A stretch of DNA of 64,000 nucleotides, from assembly GCA_902827205.1 (NCBI GenBank), contig LR792634.1, forward strand, positions 1,302,001 to 1,366,000, read 5' to 3'. A program made the position numbers and the translations under genes. Below, piece after piece: positions 1-9,508 of this stretch (the first letter of the stretch is position 1; every line of letters begins with the position of its first letter). This DNA comes from Methanocaldococcus lauensis. Lineage in GTDB: Archaea > AGJL01 > Methanococci > Methanococcales > Methanocaldococcaceae. The notes under the pieces are model-generated. The model was not told where the DNA came from, searched no databases, and was given only the letters and a program-made list of their open reading frames with translations.

Positions 1-1
1 T

Positions 2-301
2 ATTATAGGGAAAGGTGGAATGAAAAAAGAGTTATTAAGAGATTTTAAAAAATTTGGAACAGTATATTTAGCCGCTCCGGGAGGATGTGCCGCTCTGTTG
101 GCTAATTCAGTTAAAAAAGTTAATAATGTATATTTCTTAGAAGAGTTAGGAATGCCAGAAGCTGTTTGGGAGTTAGAAGTTAATAACTTTGGTCCGTTAA
201 TTGTGGCAATGGATACCTATGAAAACAGTTTATATGAAGTCGTAAATGAAAATGTTTATAAAAATCTTAAAGAAATATTAGCAGGTTATAAAAATTTATA
301 A
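2..301 (+). CDS. fumB: Fumarate hydratase (class I) beta subunit, C-terminal part
   Basis: This is the C-terminal end of the beta subunit of the iron-sulfur, two-subunit fumarase that interconverts fumarate and malate in the reductive partial TCA route of methanogens. The open frame runs in from the left edge: codons upstream of the first Met (position 20) read IIGKGG, so the gene is cut by the window and does not start at 20. The stretches GTVYLAAPGGCAAL and ELGMPEAVWELEV are typical of the TtdB/FumB beta family. It ends 9 bp before the end of the convergent DUF167 gene. Confidence 0.88.
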   Translation: MIGKGGMKKELLRDFKKFGTVYLAAPGGCAALLANSVKKVNNVYFLEELGMPEAVWELEVNNFGPLIVAMDTYENSLYEVVNENVYKNLKEILAGYKNL

Positions 302-309
302 AAATAAAA

Positions 310-612
310 TTATAATATCTCTTCTAATTTTTTAATAACTTCATCTTTTTTAATGTCTCTAATTAATATAGTTTTTTGAGGATTTAACTTGCCAGAGACA
401 ATTTCAACATCTTTTTTAAAGATATCTTTAAAGAATTTGATTATCTCCTTATTTGCTTTTCCCTCAATTGCAGGAGCTTTTATTTTTACATTTAACCTTT
501 TTCTCCATTCATTTATTCCAGTAATCTCATTTTTTTTAGATCCTGCTTGAACATCTATGTCAATTAAGATTCCTTCTTTACTTTCTTTAATAATCTTCTT
601 CATCATCTCCAT
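310..612 (-). CDS. DUF167 / YggU family protein
   Basis: A 100-residue protein of the DUF167 (UPF0235, YggU) family, small alpha/beta proteins of unknown function found in all domains. The family pattern is visible in VQAGSKKNEITG near the N-terminus and KAPAIEGKANKEIIKFF in the middle. Its 5' end overlaps the end of the upstream radical SAM gene by about 26 bp on the same strand, so the two are probably translationally coupled. Several Met codons (MEMMKK) lie at the start, so the first residues are uncertain. Confidence 0.8.
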   Translation of the reverse strand: MEMMKKIIKESKEGILIDIDVQAGSKKNEITGINEWRKRLNVKIKAPAIEGKANKEIIKFFKDIFKKDVEIVSGKLNPQKTILIRDIKKDEVIKKLEEIL

Positions 613-2110
613 AATTTCCCATTTTATGCATTTTCTTCCATTCTTCTAAAGGAATTGAAAATTTCTCCTCTACTTGTGGTCTATATATTGTATTATAGGA
701 ACAGAATGGAATTATTCTATTGTCTGGAGTTGCGTAATGGATACAACATCTACTAACTCTCCTTACATCGAAGTTATATGGATCCATAAAGTGCATACAG
801 CTTATCATTAGCATATGATAATGTAACTTAGCCAATGCGTTATAATCACTTTTTAAAACTCCTATAATTAACTCAATTATTGTTTTGATATTTATTGACT
901 TTGGTGCCTTACTCAAATCAATTAAAGATGGTAATTTTAAAGCAATTTCTCCTAAAACTTTGGCGTTATGTATTTTTGAATCAGTAATTTCATCAATCTT
1001 TTCCTTAACTAATTCTAAGAATCCTTCAACATCTATAAATCTTGGTAATGGAATTAATTTTCCATCTTCATCAACAAAAACATAGGTTGATGTTCCACAG
1101 TGTTGATGAGAACTTAATACTGGCTTTTTATCGTTGGTTAGTTTTTCAACTAACACAGAAATTGGAGCAACAGATGGAACAGGATAGAAATCATCTACAC
1201 AAATTTCTCCATCAGTTTGTTCTTCAACTAACTTTATAAAGTCAGGAATTGTAATTCTTCCCTCTAACCTCGTCTTTTCATCAACTCTTCCAGTAAATGA
1301 AACTGGTTGGAAATTAATTCCTCTAACTATATCAACATTTTTAGTAGCATATTTTATAATTCCTCCAACCTCATTATCATTAACTCCTCTAACCAATGTA
1401 GGAACCAAAACAACACTATCAAAACCTACTTTTCTACAATTCTCAATAACTTTTTGTTTTAAAGGTAGTAAGTTTTTACCTCTTGCAACTAAGTAAGGTT
1501 TTTCAGAGATTCCATCAAACTGTAAATAAATGGTGGATAAACCAGATTCTTTTAATTTTTTAAGGTAATTTATATTTTTTAATTTTATTCCATTCGTTGC
1601 CAATTGAATATGTAAGAATCCTAATTCTCTTGCTGTTTTTATTAACTCTGGTAAATCATGCCTAACCGTTGGCTCTCCCCCTGCAAATTGAATTGCCGGT
1701 GTTGGAGGAATTTCATTCCTTAAATTTATCATCATTCTCTTTATATCTTCAAATGATGGCTCATAAACCTTCCCTGATTTATTGGCGTTGGCAAAGCATA
1801 TTGGACAGTTTAGATTACATCTATTAGTTACATCTATATTAGCCAATATAGTCGTTGATTTGTGATTTGGACATAATCCACAATCAAATGGACAGCCATT
1901 TTTTATTTCTGTATTGGTCACTATAACTTTGTTTATAAATTCATATCTATCAAATTTTTTATATAGTTCTGCATCTCCCCAATACACATCTTTAAATTCT
2001 CCATGCTCTGGACAGGTTTTCTTTATAATAATTTTTCCATCTTCTTCAGTAATTATTGCTGGAATTCTTTTTAAACATACAGGACAAAGTGACAATGTTT
2101 TTTTCTTCAT
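587..2110 (-). CDS. Radical SAM protein with two CX3CX2C motifs; pterin ring methylation in methanopterin synthesis
   Basis: A 507-residue radical SAM enzyme. Two CX3CX2C clusters can be read, CPFDCGLC at about residues 73-80 and CNLNCPIC at about 98-105. There is a Cys-rich N-terminus (CPVC, CPEHGEF) and C-terminal cysteines (RCCIHYA, FCSYN). This matches the M. jannaschii MJ0619-type protein, reported to methylate C7 and C9 of the pterin precursor of tetrahydromethanopterin; the assignment to that reaction is from family knowledge. The divergent neighbour is MptN, which acts in the same pathway. I chose the ATG at 2110 because GGTGA precedes it with good spacing; up to six more residues are possible. 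Confidence 0.85.
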   Translation of the reverse strand: MKKKTLSLCPVCLKRIPAIITEEDGKIIIKKTCPEHGEFKDVYWGDAELYKKFDRYEFINKVIVTNTEIKNGCPFDCGLCPNHKSTTILANIDVTNRCNLNCPICFANANKSGKVYEPSFEDIKRMMINLRNEIPPTPAIQFAGGEPTVRHDLPELIKTARELGFLHIQLATNGIKLKNINYLKKLKESGLSTIYLQFDGISEKPYLVARGKNLLPLKQKVIENCRKVGFDSVVLVPTLVRGVNDNEVGGIIKYATKNVDIVRGINFQPVSFTGRVDEKTRLEGRITIPDFIKLVEEQTDGEICVDDFYPVPSVAPISVLVEKLTNDKKPVLSSHQHCGTSTYVFVDEDGKLIPLPRFIDVEGFLELVKEKIDEITDSKIHNAKVLGEIALKLPSLIDLSKAPKSINIKTIIELIIGVLKSDYNALAKLHYHMLMISCMHFMDPYNFDVRRVSRCCIHYATPDNRIIPFCSYNTIYRPQVEEKFSIPLEEWKKMHKMGNYGDDEEDY

Positions 2111-2250
2111 CTCATTCACCATAACCATAATAATTGAATCATATTATTCATTTTCTAAGATTAATAAAAAGTTTAATTATAACTAATACTTAAACTTAAT
2201 AGTTGTTATGTTTATTGTATTTTTTATTTAATTTTTAAGGAGGGATATAT

Positions 2251-3126
2251 GTGAAACTTGGTATTATTAGTTTAGATAGAGATGACATTATTAATGATTT
2301 AATAAAATCTTGTAATAAGTTTGGAGTAGATTATAGAGTCATAAATCCCAAAAATATAGTGGCAGGGTTTAACCTAAATTTTAATATAAAGTATTATAGA
2401 TCATTGTTAAATACTTTTGATGTTTTCTTTGTTAGAAATCTTGGTTGGGACAGTTTTTTTAGATTTGATGTTTTAAAATATTTAAATAAATATGTTCCTG
2501 TTATTAATCCTCCTAATAGTATAGATATTGCCTCAAACAAGTTTTTAACATCAATGTATTTAGAGTTAAATAATCTTCCTCAGCCAAAAACTGTTGTAAC
2601 AGAGAATATAAATGAGGCATTACATTGGATAGACACTTTTGAAGATGTAGTTATAAAGCCAATATTTGGATGTGGAGGAGAGGGGATTATTAGAATCAAA
2701 AAAGATATGCCTATATTAACTAAACTACAGATGTTAAATGAATTTCAGAAAAAATACAAAACATTCTATATTCAGGAATTTATAGAGCCCGTTGGGAAAT
2801 ATTATAGAGATATAAGAGTTTTTGTTATAGATGATGAAGTTGTAAGTGCTATGTATAGAATTGGTGGAGAAAATTGGAAAAATAATGTTTCGCAGGGGGC
2901 TAGGATAGAAAAATGTAAAATAACTAAAGAAATTGAAGATTTAGCATTAAAAGCAAAAGATGCTATAGGTTTATTTTATGCAGGAGTTGATTTAATAGAG
3001 TCAGATGAAGGTTTAAAAGTATTGGAAGTTAATTCTACACCATCTTGGAGAGGTTTATCTAAACTTTCAGATGTTAGTATATCTGATAAACTTTTAGAAA
3101 AAATAATTAAATATATAAAAAGATAA
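2251..3126 (+). CDS. mptN: Tetrahydromethanopterin:alpha-L-glutamate ligase (MptN), RimK-type ATP-grasp
   Basis: A 291-residue ATP-grasp ligase of the RimK family. MptN adds a terminal glutamate to tetrahydromethanopterin to give tetrahydrosarcinapterin, the C1 carrier of Methanococcales. ATP-grasp landmarks are KPIFGCGGEG (glycine loop, about residue 131), QEFIEP, and the metal-binding end DLIESDEGLKVLEVNSTP. The start is a GTG with an excellent site (AAGGAGGG) eight bases upstream. The paralogue CofF (F420 glutamate ligase) has the same fold; MptN is preferred because of the divergent methanopterin radical SAM gene. Confidence in the family is high, in the exact substrate moderate. Confidence 0.8.
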   Translation: MKLGIISLDRDDIINDLIKSCNKFGVDYRVINPKNIVAGFNLNFNIKYYRSLLNTFDVFFVRNLGWDSFFRFDVLKYLNKYVPVINPPNSIDIASNKFLTSMYLELNNLPQPKTVVTENINEALHWIDTFEDVVIKPIFGCGGEGIIRIKKDMPILTKLQMLNEFQKKYKTFYIQEFIEPVGKYYRDIRVFVIDDEVVSAMYRIGGENWKNNVSQGARIEKCKITKEIEDLALKAKDAIGLFYAGVDLIESDEGLKVLEVNSTPSWRGLSKLSDVSISDKLLEKIIKYIKR

Positions 3127-3148
3127 ATATAAAAACAATTAAAAATAT

Positions 3149-3667
3149 TTATTCATTTATTTTTTTTACAATAATTTCCAATGCATTCATAAATGCATCT
3201 TTTTCTGGGATTATAACTGCAACAGGGATATTAACAATTTTTTCAATTGTAGCACTAACGATAGGAGCACATACTATTCCTTTAACTCCCTCTCTCTCTG
3301 CCCTAACTGCGGCAACAATACACTCTTCTAAAGAACCTGCAGGATACTCTTTTAGTAAATAACTTTTTCCATTAATTTCAATTTTTCTCGTAGTAATTCT
3401 ATTTAATGCAGGTCTCGCTGCAATAATCGCTATAGTATTAGTATCTTCCTCTTTCTCAAAGGATTTTATAGTTTTTAAAATTTTTACAAGGGTTGAAACT
3501 CTAAAATCTTTTCCTTGAATTATTTTATATAATGTGCTGTATGGTATTCCAGAAATCTCAGAAAACTCCTTCAAAGTTAGACCCATCTCAAGTAAAATCC
3601 TTTTAAACTCTTCTACAAATTTTTCAGGAGATTCTATCTTTAATAACAATCTCTCACAAGCCTTCAT
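3149..3667 (-). CDS. XRE-type HTH transcriptional regulator
   Basis: A 172-residue protein. Residues 27-70 form a Cro/C1-type helix-turn-helix (GLTLKEFSEISGIPYSTLYKII). A C-terminal domain of about 90 residues (TIAIIAARPALN to the end, with CIVAAVRAEREGVKGIVCAPI) looks like a ligand- or partner-binding domain that I do not recognise. It lies downstream of ftsZ on the same strand, about 200 bp away, and is convergent with mptN. Its targets are unknown. Confidence 0.75.
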   Translation of the reverse strand: MKACERLLLKIESPEKFVEEFKRILLEMGLTLKEFSEISGIPYSTLYKIIQGKDFRVSTLVKILKTIKSFEKEEDTNTIAIIAARPALNRITTRKIEINGKSYLLKEYPAGSLEECIVAAVRAEREGVKGIVCAPIVSATIEKIVNIPVAVIIPEKDAFMNALEIIVKKINE

Positions 3668-3867
3668 ATAAATCCCTATCTTAAAATCTTAAAAAATTAT
3701 CGAAACAACATTATAACATAAAAAATACAAAAATTATAAACAAAAACTAACAAACAAATTAGTTATTTTATTTTTATACTTTATATAAAAATCTGTAAAT
3801 AAAAATTTTTATAAAAAAGTAGTATCTAATAGTCAAAAAATTAAATAATAGTCTGTAAATTAGAAGT

Positions 3868-4968
3868 TTATACTATAAAGTCTATGTTGCATTTTTTAAA
3901 TTCTTTTTTAGTATTTTTATTATTATTTGTTTTAGGTATTAATCTCTTTGGTTTTGTATCTTTGCCTATGATATTTGGAGATTTTACTCCTGTAATTATA
4001 GCCATAACTCTTATACACCCTTCCATCTCTGGATCTATCCTTGCACCCCATATAACATTTGCATCTGGATCAAGTTCTTTAGTAATTCCTTCACCAATGT
4101 CATTTGCCTCTTTTAATGTTAAATCTGGCCCTCCTGTTATGTGGATTAAAGCTCCTTTAGCCCCTTTATAATCAACATCTAATAAGGGACAACTTAATGT
4201 TTCTCTTACTACATTTTGAACTCTGTCTCCTCTATCATTGCTATCTACTTCTCCAACACCTATCATCGCTACTCCTCCACCACCCATAACTGCCTTGACA
4301 TCTGCAAAGTCAATATTTATTAAACTTGGAACTGCTATAGTTTCTGTTATTCCTTTAACTGCCTGTGCAATAATTTCATCAGCCACTTTAAACGCATCAT
4401 TTATTGGTAAATTTGGGACTAAATCTAAGAGTTTATTATTGTCAATTATAATTACAGTATCGCAAACTTCAGACATTCTTGCAATACCCTCATCAGCCTT
4501 TTTCATTCTTGCTCGTTCAATTTTGAATGGATAGGTGACAACTCCTACAACTATTGCTCCATTTTCTTTGGCTATTTCAGCAACAACTGGAGCTGATCCC
4601 GTCCCTGTTCCTCCACCCATTCCTGCAGTGACAAATACTAAATCAGCCCCTTTTAACTGCTCTTCTAATATATTTTTAGCCATTTCAGCTGCTTTTCTAC
4701 CAATTTCAGGATAACCTCCTGCACCTAAACCTCTTGTTAATGTAGAACCTATTAAAATTTTTTTATCTGCCTGTATTACTTCTAAATGTTGTTTATCAGT
4801 GTTAATCGCTATTGTTTCTGCTCCTTGAATTCCAATTTCCATTAATCTATTAATTGTATTGTTTCCTGCACCACCACATCCAACTACTACAATTCTTGCC
4901 TCTCCAAATTCATCCTTCAAATATCTTGTAGTATCATTTCTTGATAAAGCATCTTTTACAAGTTTCAT
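3868..4968 (-). CDS. ftsZ: Cell division GTPase FtsZ
   Basis: Tubulin-fold GTPase that forms the Z ring. About 366 residues, normal for euryarchaeal FtsZ. It shows the N-terminal nucleotide loop VGCGGAGNN, the tubulin signature [12 protein letters not shown], and the synergy (T7) loop [11 protein letters not shown]. The C-terminal tail is short and basic ([13 protein letters not shown]). Methanocaldococcus carries two paralogues; position beside an HTH gene like MJ0621 suggests the FtsZ2 copy. Start chosen at the ATG at 4968, preceded by AAGGATGAT. The upstream gap has a 14-bp direct repeat, listed separately. Confidence 0.95.
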   Translation of the reverse strand: MKLVKDALSRNDTTRYLKDEFGEARIVVVGCGGAGNNTINRLMEIGIQGAETIAINTDKQHLEVIQADKKILIGSTLTRGLGAGGYPEIGRKAAEMAKNILEEQLKGADLVFVTAGMGGGTGTGSAPVVAEIAKENGAIVVGVVTYPFKIERARMKKADEGIARMSEVCDTVIIIDNNKLLDLVPNLPINDAFKVADEIIAQAVKGITETIAVPSLINIDFADVKAVMGGGGVAMIGVGEVDSNDRGDRVQNVVRETLSCPLLDVDYKGAKGALIHITGGPDLTLKEANDIGEGITKELDPDANVIWGARIDPEMEGCIRVMAIITGVKSPNIIGKDTKPKRLIPKTNNNKNTKKEFKKCNIDFIV

Positions 4969-5289
4969 AATTATCATCCTTGAATTAAATTTAAATTAAC
5001 TATATTAACTATTTTTAAATTTAAATTACACAATAATTATAATAATCAGTTTTCTATCGAAATCTATATTTTTTAGTTTTTTACATTAATATTATATATA
5101 TTTAACTTTCATTAATTAAAAATTAAATAATTTTAATATCTCCATAATAATTTCTGTATATTATTTTATGTTTATATTTAAATTATAAATTCTGTATGTT
5201 TATATATATGTTTATATATTTAGTAAATTATTAATAATTAAATTAATAGATATAATTAAATTATGCACTATAAACAAAGGGGAATTAAA
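4969..5289. other. 321-bp divergent intergenic region ftsZ / CBS protein
   Basis: This gap holds the divergent promoters of ftsZ (minus) and the CBS gene (plus). Besides the 14-bp repeat near ftsZ it contains three copies of ATGTTTATAT (near 5168, 5197 and 5208). The last two sit about 80-90 bp before the CBS start and include TATA-like sequence. I see no reading frame or RNA gene in it. Confidence 0.55.
4985..5028. repeat. 14-bp direct repeat at 30-bp period upstream of ftsZ
   Basis: TTAAATTTAAATTA occurs twice, at 4985-4998 and 5015-5028, exactly 30 bp apart (about three helical turns), in the promoter region of ftsZ. Each copy contains a TTTAAAT core that could serve as a TATA element. 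Two same-face copies would suit a dimeric regulator or tandem promoters, but AT-rich DNA makes such repeats cheap. Confidence 0.5.
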
Positions 5290-5826
5290 ATGATTGGAGA
5301 TATTCCAGTTTTAGTTTTAATGAAAAAACCTATAGTTGTTGGTGGAAATATATCAGTTTATGATGTTGCTAAACTCATGGTTAAGGAAAATATTCATTCT
5401 GTTCTTGTATTAACTCATAAATTAAACTATGAAAAAATTGAAGTTGCTACAGATAGAGACATAATAAATAAAGTATTAATTAAAAAACTACATCCTGGCA
5501 AAATAAAAGTTGAAGACATATCATCAGATAAATTAATAACCATCTCTTCAAATACTACTATTGACGAAGCATTAAAAATTATGAGTAAGCATAAAACTAA
5601 TGAATTGTATATAGTTGATGAAGAAGGAAAAATTATCGGATTGATATCTGACGAAGATATTATACATATTACTCCTGAAATTATCTCTACCTTAAGGGAA
5701 CTCGTAGATTATTTACTAAAAATAATTAATGAAGTTACTAATGAAAATATTCCTAAAATTAAAAATAATAGTCAAATAAACAACAAAAAGTGTAAGAATG
5801 TAAAAAAAATAGTTAGTTTCAAATGA
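5290..5826 (+). CDS. CBS-domain pair protein
   Basis: A 178-residue protein with two CBS motifs: residues 6-70 (PIVVGGNISVYDVAKLM, then TDRDIINKVL) and 75-130 (ITISSNTTIDEALKIM, then GLISDEDIIHI). Such pairs bind adenosyl nucleotides and act as energy sensors or regulators. The C-terminal tail is Asn/Lys rich and probably disordered. I place the start at the ATG at 5290 because AAAGGGGA lies seven bases before it; an earlier in-frame ATG at 5263 has no good site. What it regulates is unknown. Confidence 0.8.
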   Translation: MIGDIPVLVLMKKPIVVGGNISVYDVAKLMVKENIHSVLVLTHKLNYEKIEVATDRDIINKVLIKKLHPGKIKVEDISSDKLITISSNTTIDEALKIMSKHKTNELYIVDEEGKIIGLISDEDIIHITPEIISTLRELVDYLLKIINEVTNENIPKIKNNSQINNKKCKNVKKIVSFK

Positions 5827-5868
5827 TAATAAATAATTTTTAAAATTTATTTATGGTGAATCCTTTTG

Positions 5869-6537
5869 GTGAAAGTAAAAATTTGTGGAATTACAAACAA
5901 AGAAGATATGGAGTATATATCAAAAAAAGTTCATGCAGTTGGAGTTATAATAGATGTTCCTGTAAAAACTCCAAGAAAAATATCCTTAGATAAAGCTATA
6001 GAATTAAAGAAATATATGGCTCCATTTACATCTTTAGTTTCTGTATTAATGCCAAATGATATAAAAAAAGTATTAGAAGTATATGATGCTTTAAAACCAG
6101 ATGCTATACAACTACACGGTTTTGAAAGTTTAGAATTTGTTAAAGAGCTTAGAAATTTAAAAAATAATAGTATATTAGATTCATATATAATTAAAGTCAT
6201 TCATATCCCAAAAGACGAAGAAATTGAATTTAAATATTTGTTAAGCATTGCTAAAGATTATGAAAAATATGTAGATGCAATTTTAGTAGATACAAAAATA
6301 GAAAATGTAAAATTTGAGGGAAAAACTCACAACTGGGCAGTGTCTAAGAAGTTGAGGGAATCTTTAAAAAAACCCTTAATTTTAGCAGGAGGTTTAAACA
6401 AAGACAATGTATTAGATGCTATAAAAACAGTTAAACCCTATGCCATAGATGTATCTTCTTCATTAGAAAAATATGGGGGAAAAAAAGATTTTAAAAAAGT
6501 TGATGAATTTTTAAGTATGATTAAAGCACATATATAA
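5869..6537 (+). CDS. trpF: Phosphoribosylanthranilate isomerase
   Basis: A TIM-barrel enzyme of tryptophan synthesis (PRA to CdRP). The family N-terminus VKICGIT is present, with the catalytic Cys at residue 5, followed by AVGVIIDVPVKTPRKIS, DAIQLHGFES, ILVDTK, and the phosphate-binding end PLILAGGLNKDNV and YAIDVSSSLEKYGGKKD. The start is GTG (5869), with GGTGA at 5855-5859; a TTG one codon upstream is also possible. No other trp gene is nearby, so trpF stands alone. Confidence 0.93.
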   Translation: MKVKICGITNKEDMEYISKKVHAVGVIIDVPVKTPRKISLDKAIELKKYMAPFTSLVSVLMPNDIKKVLEVYDALKPDAIQLHGFESLEFVKELRNLKNNSILDSYIIKVIHIPKDEEIEFKYLLSIAKDYEKYVDAILVDTKIENVKFEGKTHNWAVSKKLRESLKKPLILAGGLNKDNVLDAIKTVKPYAIDVSSSLEKYGGKKDFKKVDEFLSMIKAHI

Positions 6538-6660
6538 GACTGTATATTCTTTTACAAAAAGGCTCATATTCAAAATTATTCTAAAAAGTTCAATTCAAAT
6601 TTTACATAAATTTATGTATTTAAATTCATTTAAAATATATTAAAATTAATCAATATATCA

Positions 6661-6683
6661 AAAGGTTTAAATACCTTTAAATA
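6661..6683 (+). promoter_or_regulatory. Palindrome overlapping a TATA-like box, promoter of the DUF166 gene
   Basis: AAAGGT-TTAAAT-ACCTTT (6661-6678) is an 18-bp inverted repeat whose centre contains the TATA-like TTTAAATA. The nonamer TTTAAATAC is repeated in tandem at 6666 and 6676. It lies about 55-70 bp upstream of the ATG at 6734, where an archaeal promoter is expected. A protein on the palindrome would compete with TBP, so this looks like an operator. Confidence 0.55.
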
Positions 6684-6733
6684 CAATTATATATATTGAA
6701 TTTAGTATTAAAAAAACTTATTATGGTAATAAT

Positions 6734-7423
6734 ATGGCAAAAATATTGGTAGTAACTGATGGAGCATATGGATATAGAATTCAGGGGACAGTAAATTCAT
6801 TTGGGAAGAAAAATAAGTTTATAGGAATATATAAAATAGAAAAACCACAAGATATAATAGTAGATGAAATAGAACTTCCTGAAGAGTTAATAGAAAAATT
6901 CAAAGAAGCAGATATTTTACTTGTTTATACTCAACATCCTGACAATACTTATGAAGTTTGTAGAAATGCAAGAGAAAAGAATCCAAACATTGCTATAATT
7001 GTTGCTACCTGTAGTGGTGAGGGGCAGAAAAAAGAATTATGTAAATTTGACGCTATATGTCCAGAAGAGATGTGCCTGTTAGATGAAAACATGGTTGGAG
7101 ATTTAATAAACAAATATCCAAAATTAAAAGAGTTCTTAGAAGAATTTGGCTCTCCAAAGGTTGAAATATATATAAAAAATAATAAAGTTGAAGATGTTAA
7201 AGTTATTAGAACATCTATATGTGGCTCAACTTTATTTATGGCTAAGTTGATGAAAGGACTTGATGCAAGAGATATAGAAGAGCTAAGCAGGAAATCTGCA
7301 ATGTTTATACAAAGATACCCTTGCGTTGCTGGAAAAATAAAATTATTTAGAAAAGAGTGTAAAAAACAGAAGGCTTTGGAGATTCACAGAATGGCTGTGT
7401 TAAATGGCATAAAAATAATTTAA
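6734..7423 (+). CDS. DUF166 family protein
   Basis: A 229-residue member of the archaeal DUF166 family, old databases of which sometimes call it a putative thymidylate synthase without good support. It has a Rossmann-like start ([14 protein letters not shown]), a Cys-rich middle ([22 protein letters not shown]) and the family elements [15 protein letters not shown] and YPCVAGK. The conserved cysteines suggest metal, Fe-S or thiol chemistry. A second member lies at 31200-31955. It is convergent with, and overlaps by 4 bp, the DUF2193 gene of the hydrogenase island. Function unknown. Confidence 0.75.
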   Translation: MAKILVVTDGAYGYRIQGTVNSFGKKNKFIGIYKIEKPQDIIVDEIELPEELIEKFKEADILLVYTQHPDNTYEVCRNAREKNPNIAIIVATCSGEGQKKELCKFDAICPEEMCLLDENMVGDLINKYPKLKEFLEEFGSPKVEIYIKNNKVEDVKVIRTSICGSTLFMAKLMKGLDARDIEELSRKSAMFIQRYPCVAGKIKLFRKECKKQKALEIHRMAVLNGIKII

Positions 7424-8943
7424 ATAAAGCTCTCTGCATTAACTTTATTCTTTATCTTCAAAATTATCTCAGGAATCATAGAGCATATATATGTTTTATC
7501 TGCATTTTTAACAACTTCCTCATCATTCCCATTGCATTTGTAGGTATTTATTCCAAATTCATTGAATATTTTAACTGTTGCCTCCTCAACCCACTTATTT
7601 GCATCGCTAACATAAACTTCTTCTGGCATCGTTCTTTTTACAATACCCCATGCTATGTATCTCCCTCCCAATAAACCCAACTTTTCTCCATTATACTCTT
7701 TTTCAACATCTTCCAAATTTTTTCTTATTTTAACTTTATCATGCAGTTTGCTGTTTTTAACTGCAACCCAATGAGCATCTCCAATAAACATTCCCCCAAA
7801 CATTTCTGGATATATAACATTGCCTAAAAACTTGCTACTCCTTGCTAAGGCAATTAAGTCATTTTTATTTACTAAATTCACATCATTTATATTTTTTAAT
7901 TCTTCTTTAATTATTCTCATAACTCTTGGCAAACCAAAATTACCCCTCTTCGCTGTTTTAGGAGAATAACCGCACATATAACCATGATGGTTTCCACTAA
8001 ATCCGCTTATAATCACATTAAGCCCACTTCTTAAACCAATTCTGCATTCATCCTCATAAGCCCCATTAGTGGCAACAACTCCTCCTTTAACTAAAATCCT
8101 TGAAACTGCTATCGCCTTAGCAAATGCCTTTAATCTATCCTTAGCCCTATTAAATGGAGCTCCCTCAACAACCAAAACATCTACATCTAAGTCAATGCAT
8201 GCTTTTAATCCAGATATTAAATCATCATATCCATCTCCAACATGAAAAATTCCCTCCAACCCTTTTCCATATTTTTTTGCCGCCTCTGCAACGATAGCCA
8301 TCTCCTCTAATGGGGCTGCATGCTCTTCTCCTCCTTGCTCTTCAACCACATTTATACATACCGTTGATACTAACTTTATCCAATCTTCAAATTCATGAGC
8401 ATATAGTTTTTCTTTATCTATTAACCTCTTGTGGATCCTTCCTCTTGGACATCCTTTATATGGTGGGCCATTATAGTAACACTCTCCCATACAGTGCGTT
8501 ATCTCCCTTGGAAATCTCATAGGTCCATATTTACCAAAGTGATCCAAATCTAATGGAACATCAACAGTTTCATAAACCTTTTTTAAAACCTCTAATGGTG
8601 TAATCCCCTCTTTCTCACCAATATCTGCCAATGCATAAGCACAAACATGTAGAGTTAATCCCATATAGTCAGTTAAGATACAGTTCTCTATGAATTGAGT
8701 TAGTGTTAAAGATGAAGCACATGCCCCTACAGCTACCTCAATCAAATCACATCCCATAGGAAATTTTCTTAAGTTACTTCCCAATTTTTGAATCTCATTT
8801 AAAGATAAATCATCAACTGCATCAATAATCTCAATTATGTCACTTTCTTTTAATTTTTTCTCCATTAATTTTTTTATAACTAATTTTCTTAACTCTAATG
8901 CTGAATTTAAATCATTTACTGCGTCTTTGATAAGTTCTCTCAT
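7420..8943 (-). CDS. DUF2193 protein, candidate HcgG of [Fe]-hydrogenase cofactor synthesis
   Basis: A 507-residue protein of the methanogen-specific DUF2193 family. A cysteine cluster is visible around residue 148 ([19 protein letters not shown]), with other conserved-looking stretches such as [20 protein letters not shown] and [18 protein letters not shown]. It is the third gene downstream of hmd and hcgA on the same strand, and its start overlaps the preceding gene by 32 bp, so it is almost certainly in the hcg operon. I believe this family is HcgG, needed for the FeGP cofactor, but that is from memory and position. Confidence 0.65.
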   Translation of the reverse strand: MRELIKDAVNDLNSALELRKLVIKKLMEKKLKESDIIEIIDAVDDLSLNEIQKLGSNLRKFPMGCDLIEVAVGACASSLTLTQFIENCILTDYMGLTLHVCAYALADIGEKEGITPLEVLKKVYETVDVPLDLDHFGKYGPMRFPREITHCMGECYYNGPPYKGCPRGRIHKRLIDKEKLYAHEFEDWIKLVSTVCINVVEEQGGEEHAAPLEEMAIVAEAAKKYGKGLEGIFHVGDGYDDLISGLKACIDLDVDVLVVEGAPFNRAKDRLKAFAKAIAVSRILVKGGVVATNGAYEDECRIGLRSGLNVIISGFSGNHHGYMCGYSPKTAKRGNFGLPRVMRIIKEELKNINDVNLVNKNDLIALARSSKFLGNVIYPEMFGGMFIGDAHWVAVKNSKLHDKVKIRKNLEDVEKEYNGEKLGLLGGRYIAWGIVKRTMPEEVYVSDANKWVEEATVKIFNEFGINTYKCNGNDEEVVKNADKTYICSMIPEIILKIKNKVNAESFI

Positions 8944-9508
8944 GAAAATCCCTCAACTTTTCTATAATCTGAAAATATCTATCTTCAATTCTTTCAATTA
9001 GTCCTAAATCATAATTATGAGTTTTTAAAATTATGACATTTGCATTATTTTTATTATTCTTATTATTTTGATTTGATAAATAGTAATCTGGGATTATTAA
9101 AACTCCATTTTCAGATATTTTCAAATTTAAATCTTCTACAATTTTTTTAACAAACTCTGTTATTGGATTAACCTCCACATTTAAATCTTTTAATAAATTC
9201 TTTGCCAATTCTTTTATTTTCTTTTCTTTGTATTTTAGAAGTTTAATTGAGTCATTTATTTTATCCTCATTACCAATTTTTAATTTTTTTATATCCTCAA
9301 GGGTTTCAAGTAAATCTTTGAAAGTCGCTGACTTAACTTCAAAAATTTCTGAATTAGGATTTAATCTCTTAACTTTATCTTTGTATCCCTTAGATATAAT
9401 TAATAAGTTGCAATCTACTTTCTCATTGTAAGGATTAACAATTTTGCAATCTTTTAAGCCAATCAATTCAGATATTTCTTTATACATTTTAGTTATTCCT
9501 ATTTTCAT
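8912..9508 (-). CDS. Probable [Fe]-hydrogenase cofactor (hcg) cluster protein
   Basis: A 198-residue protein with no motif that I can name with certainty. The first 80 residues look like an alpha/beta domain (KIGITKMYKEISELIGLKD, CNLLIISKGYKDKV) and a long charged helical region follows. It sits between HcgA and the DUF2193 protein, overlapping HcgA by 4 bp and DUF2193 by 32 bp, so the three are translated together. It could be HcgF or another hcg component; the assignment rests on context only. Confidence 0.5.
   Translation of the reverse strand: MKIGITKMYKEISELIGLKDCKIVNPYNEKVDCNLLIISKGYKDKVKRLNPNSEIFEVKSATFKDLLETLEDIKKLKIGNEDKINDSIKLLKYKEKKIKELAKNLLKDLNVEVNPITEFVKKIVEDLNLKISENGVLIIPDYYLSNQNNKNNKNNANVIILKTHNYDLGLIERIEDRYFQIIEKLRDFHERTYQRRSK

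Noticed and set aside
885-1239. Plus-strand frames opposite the radical SAM gene
   Set aside because: Shadows of the well-supported minus-strand radical SAM gene, without start signals.
3884-4534. Long plus-strand reading frames opposite ftsZ
   Set aside because: They are mirror frames of the ftsZ coding strand, rich in Ser/Pro/Ile, have no ribosome sites and no recognisable motif; ftsZ is certain.
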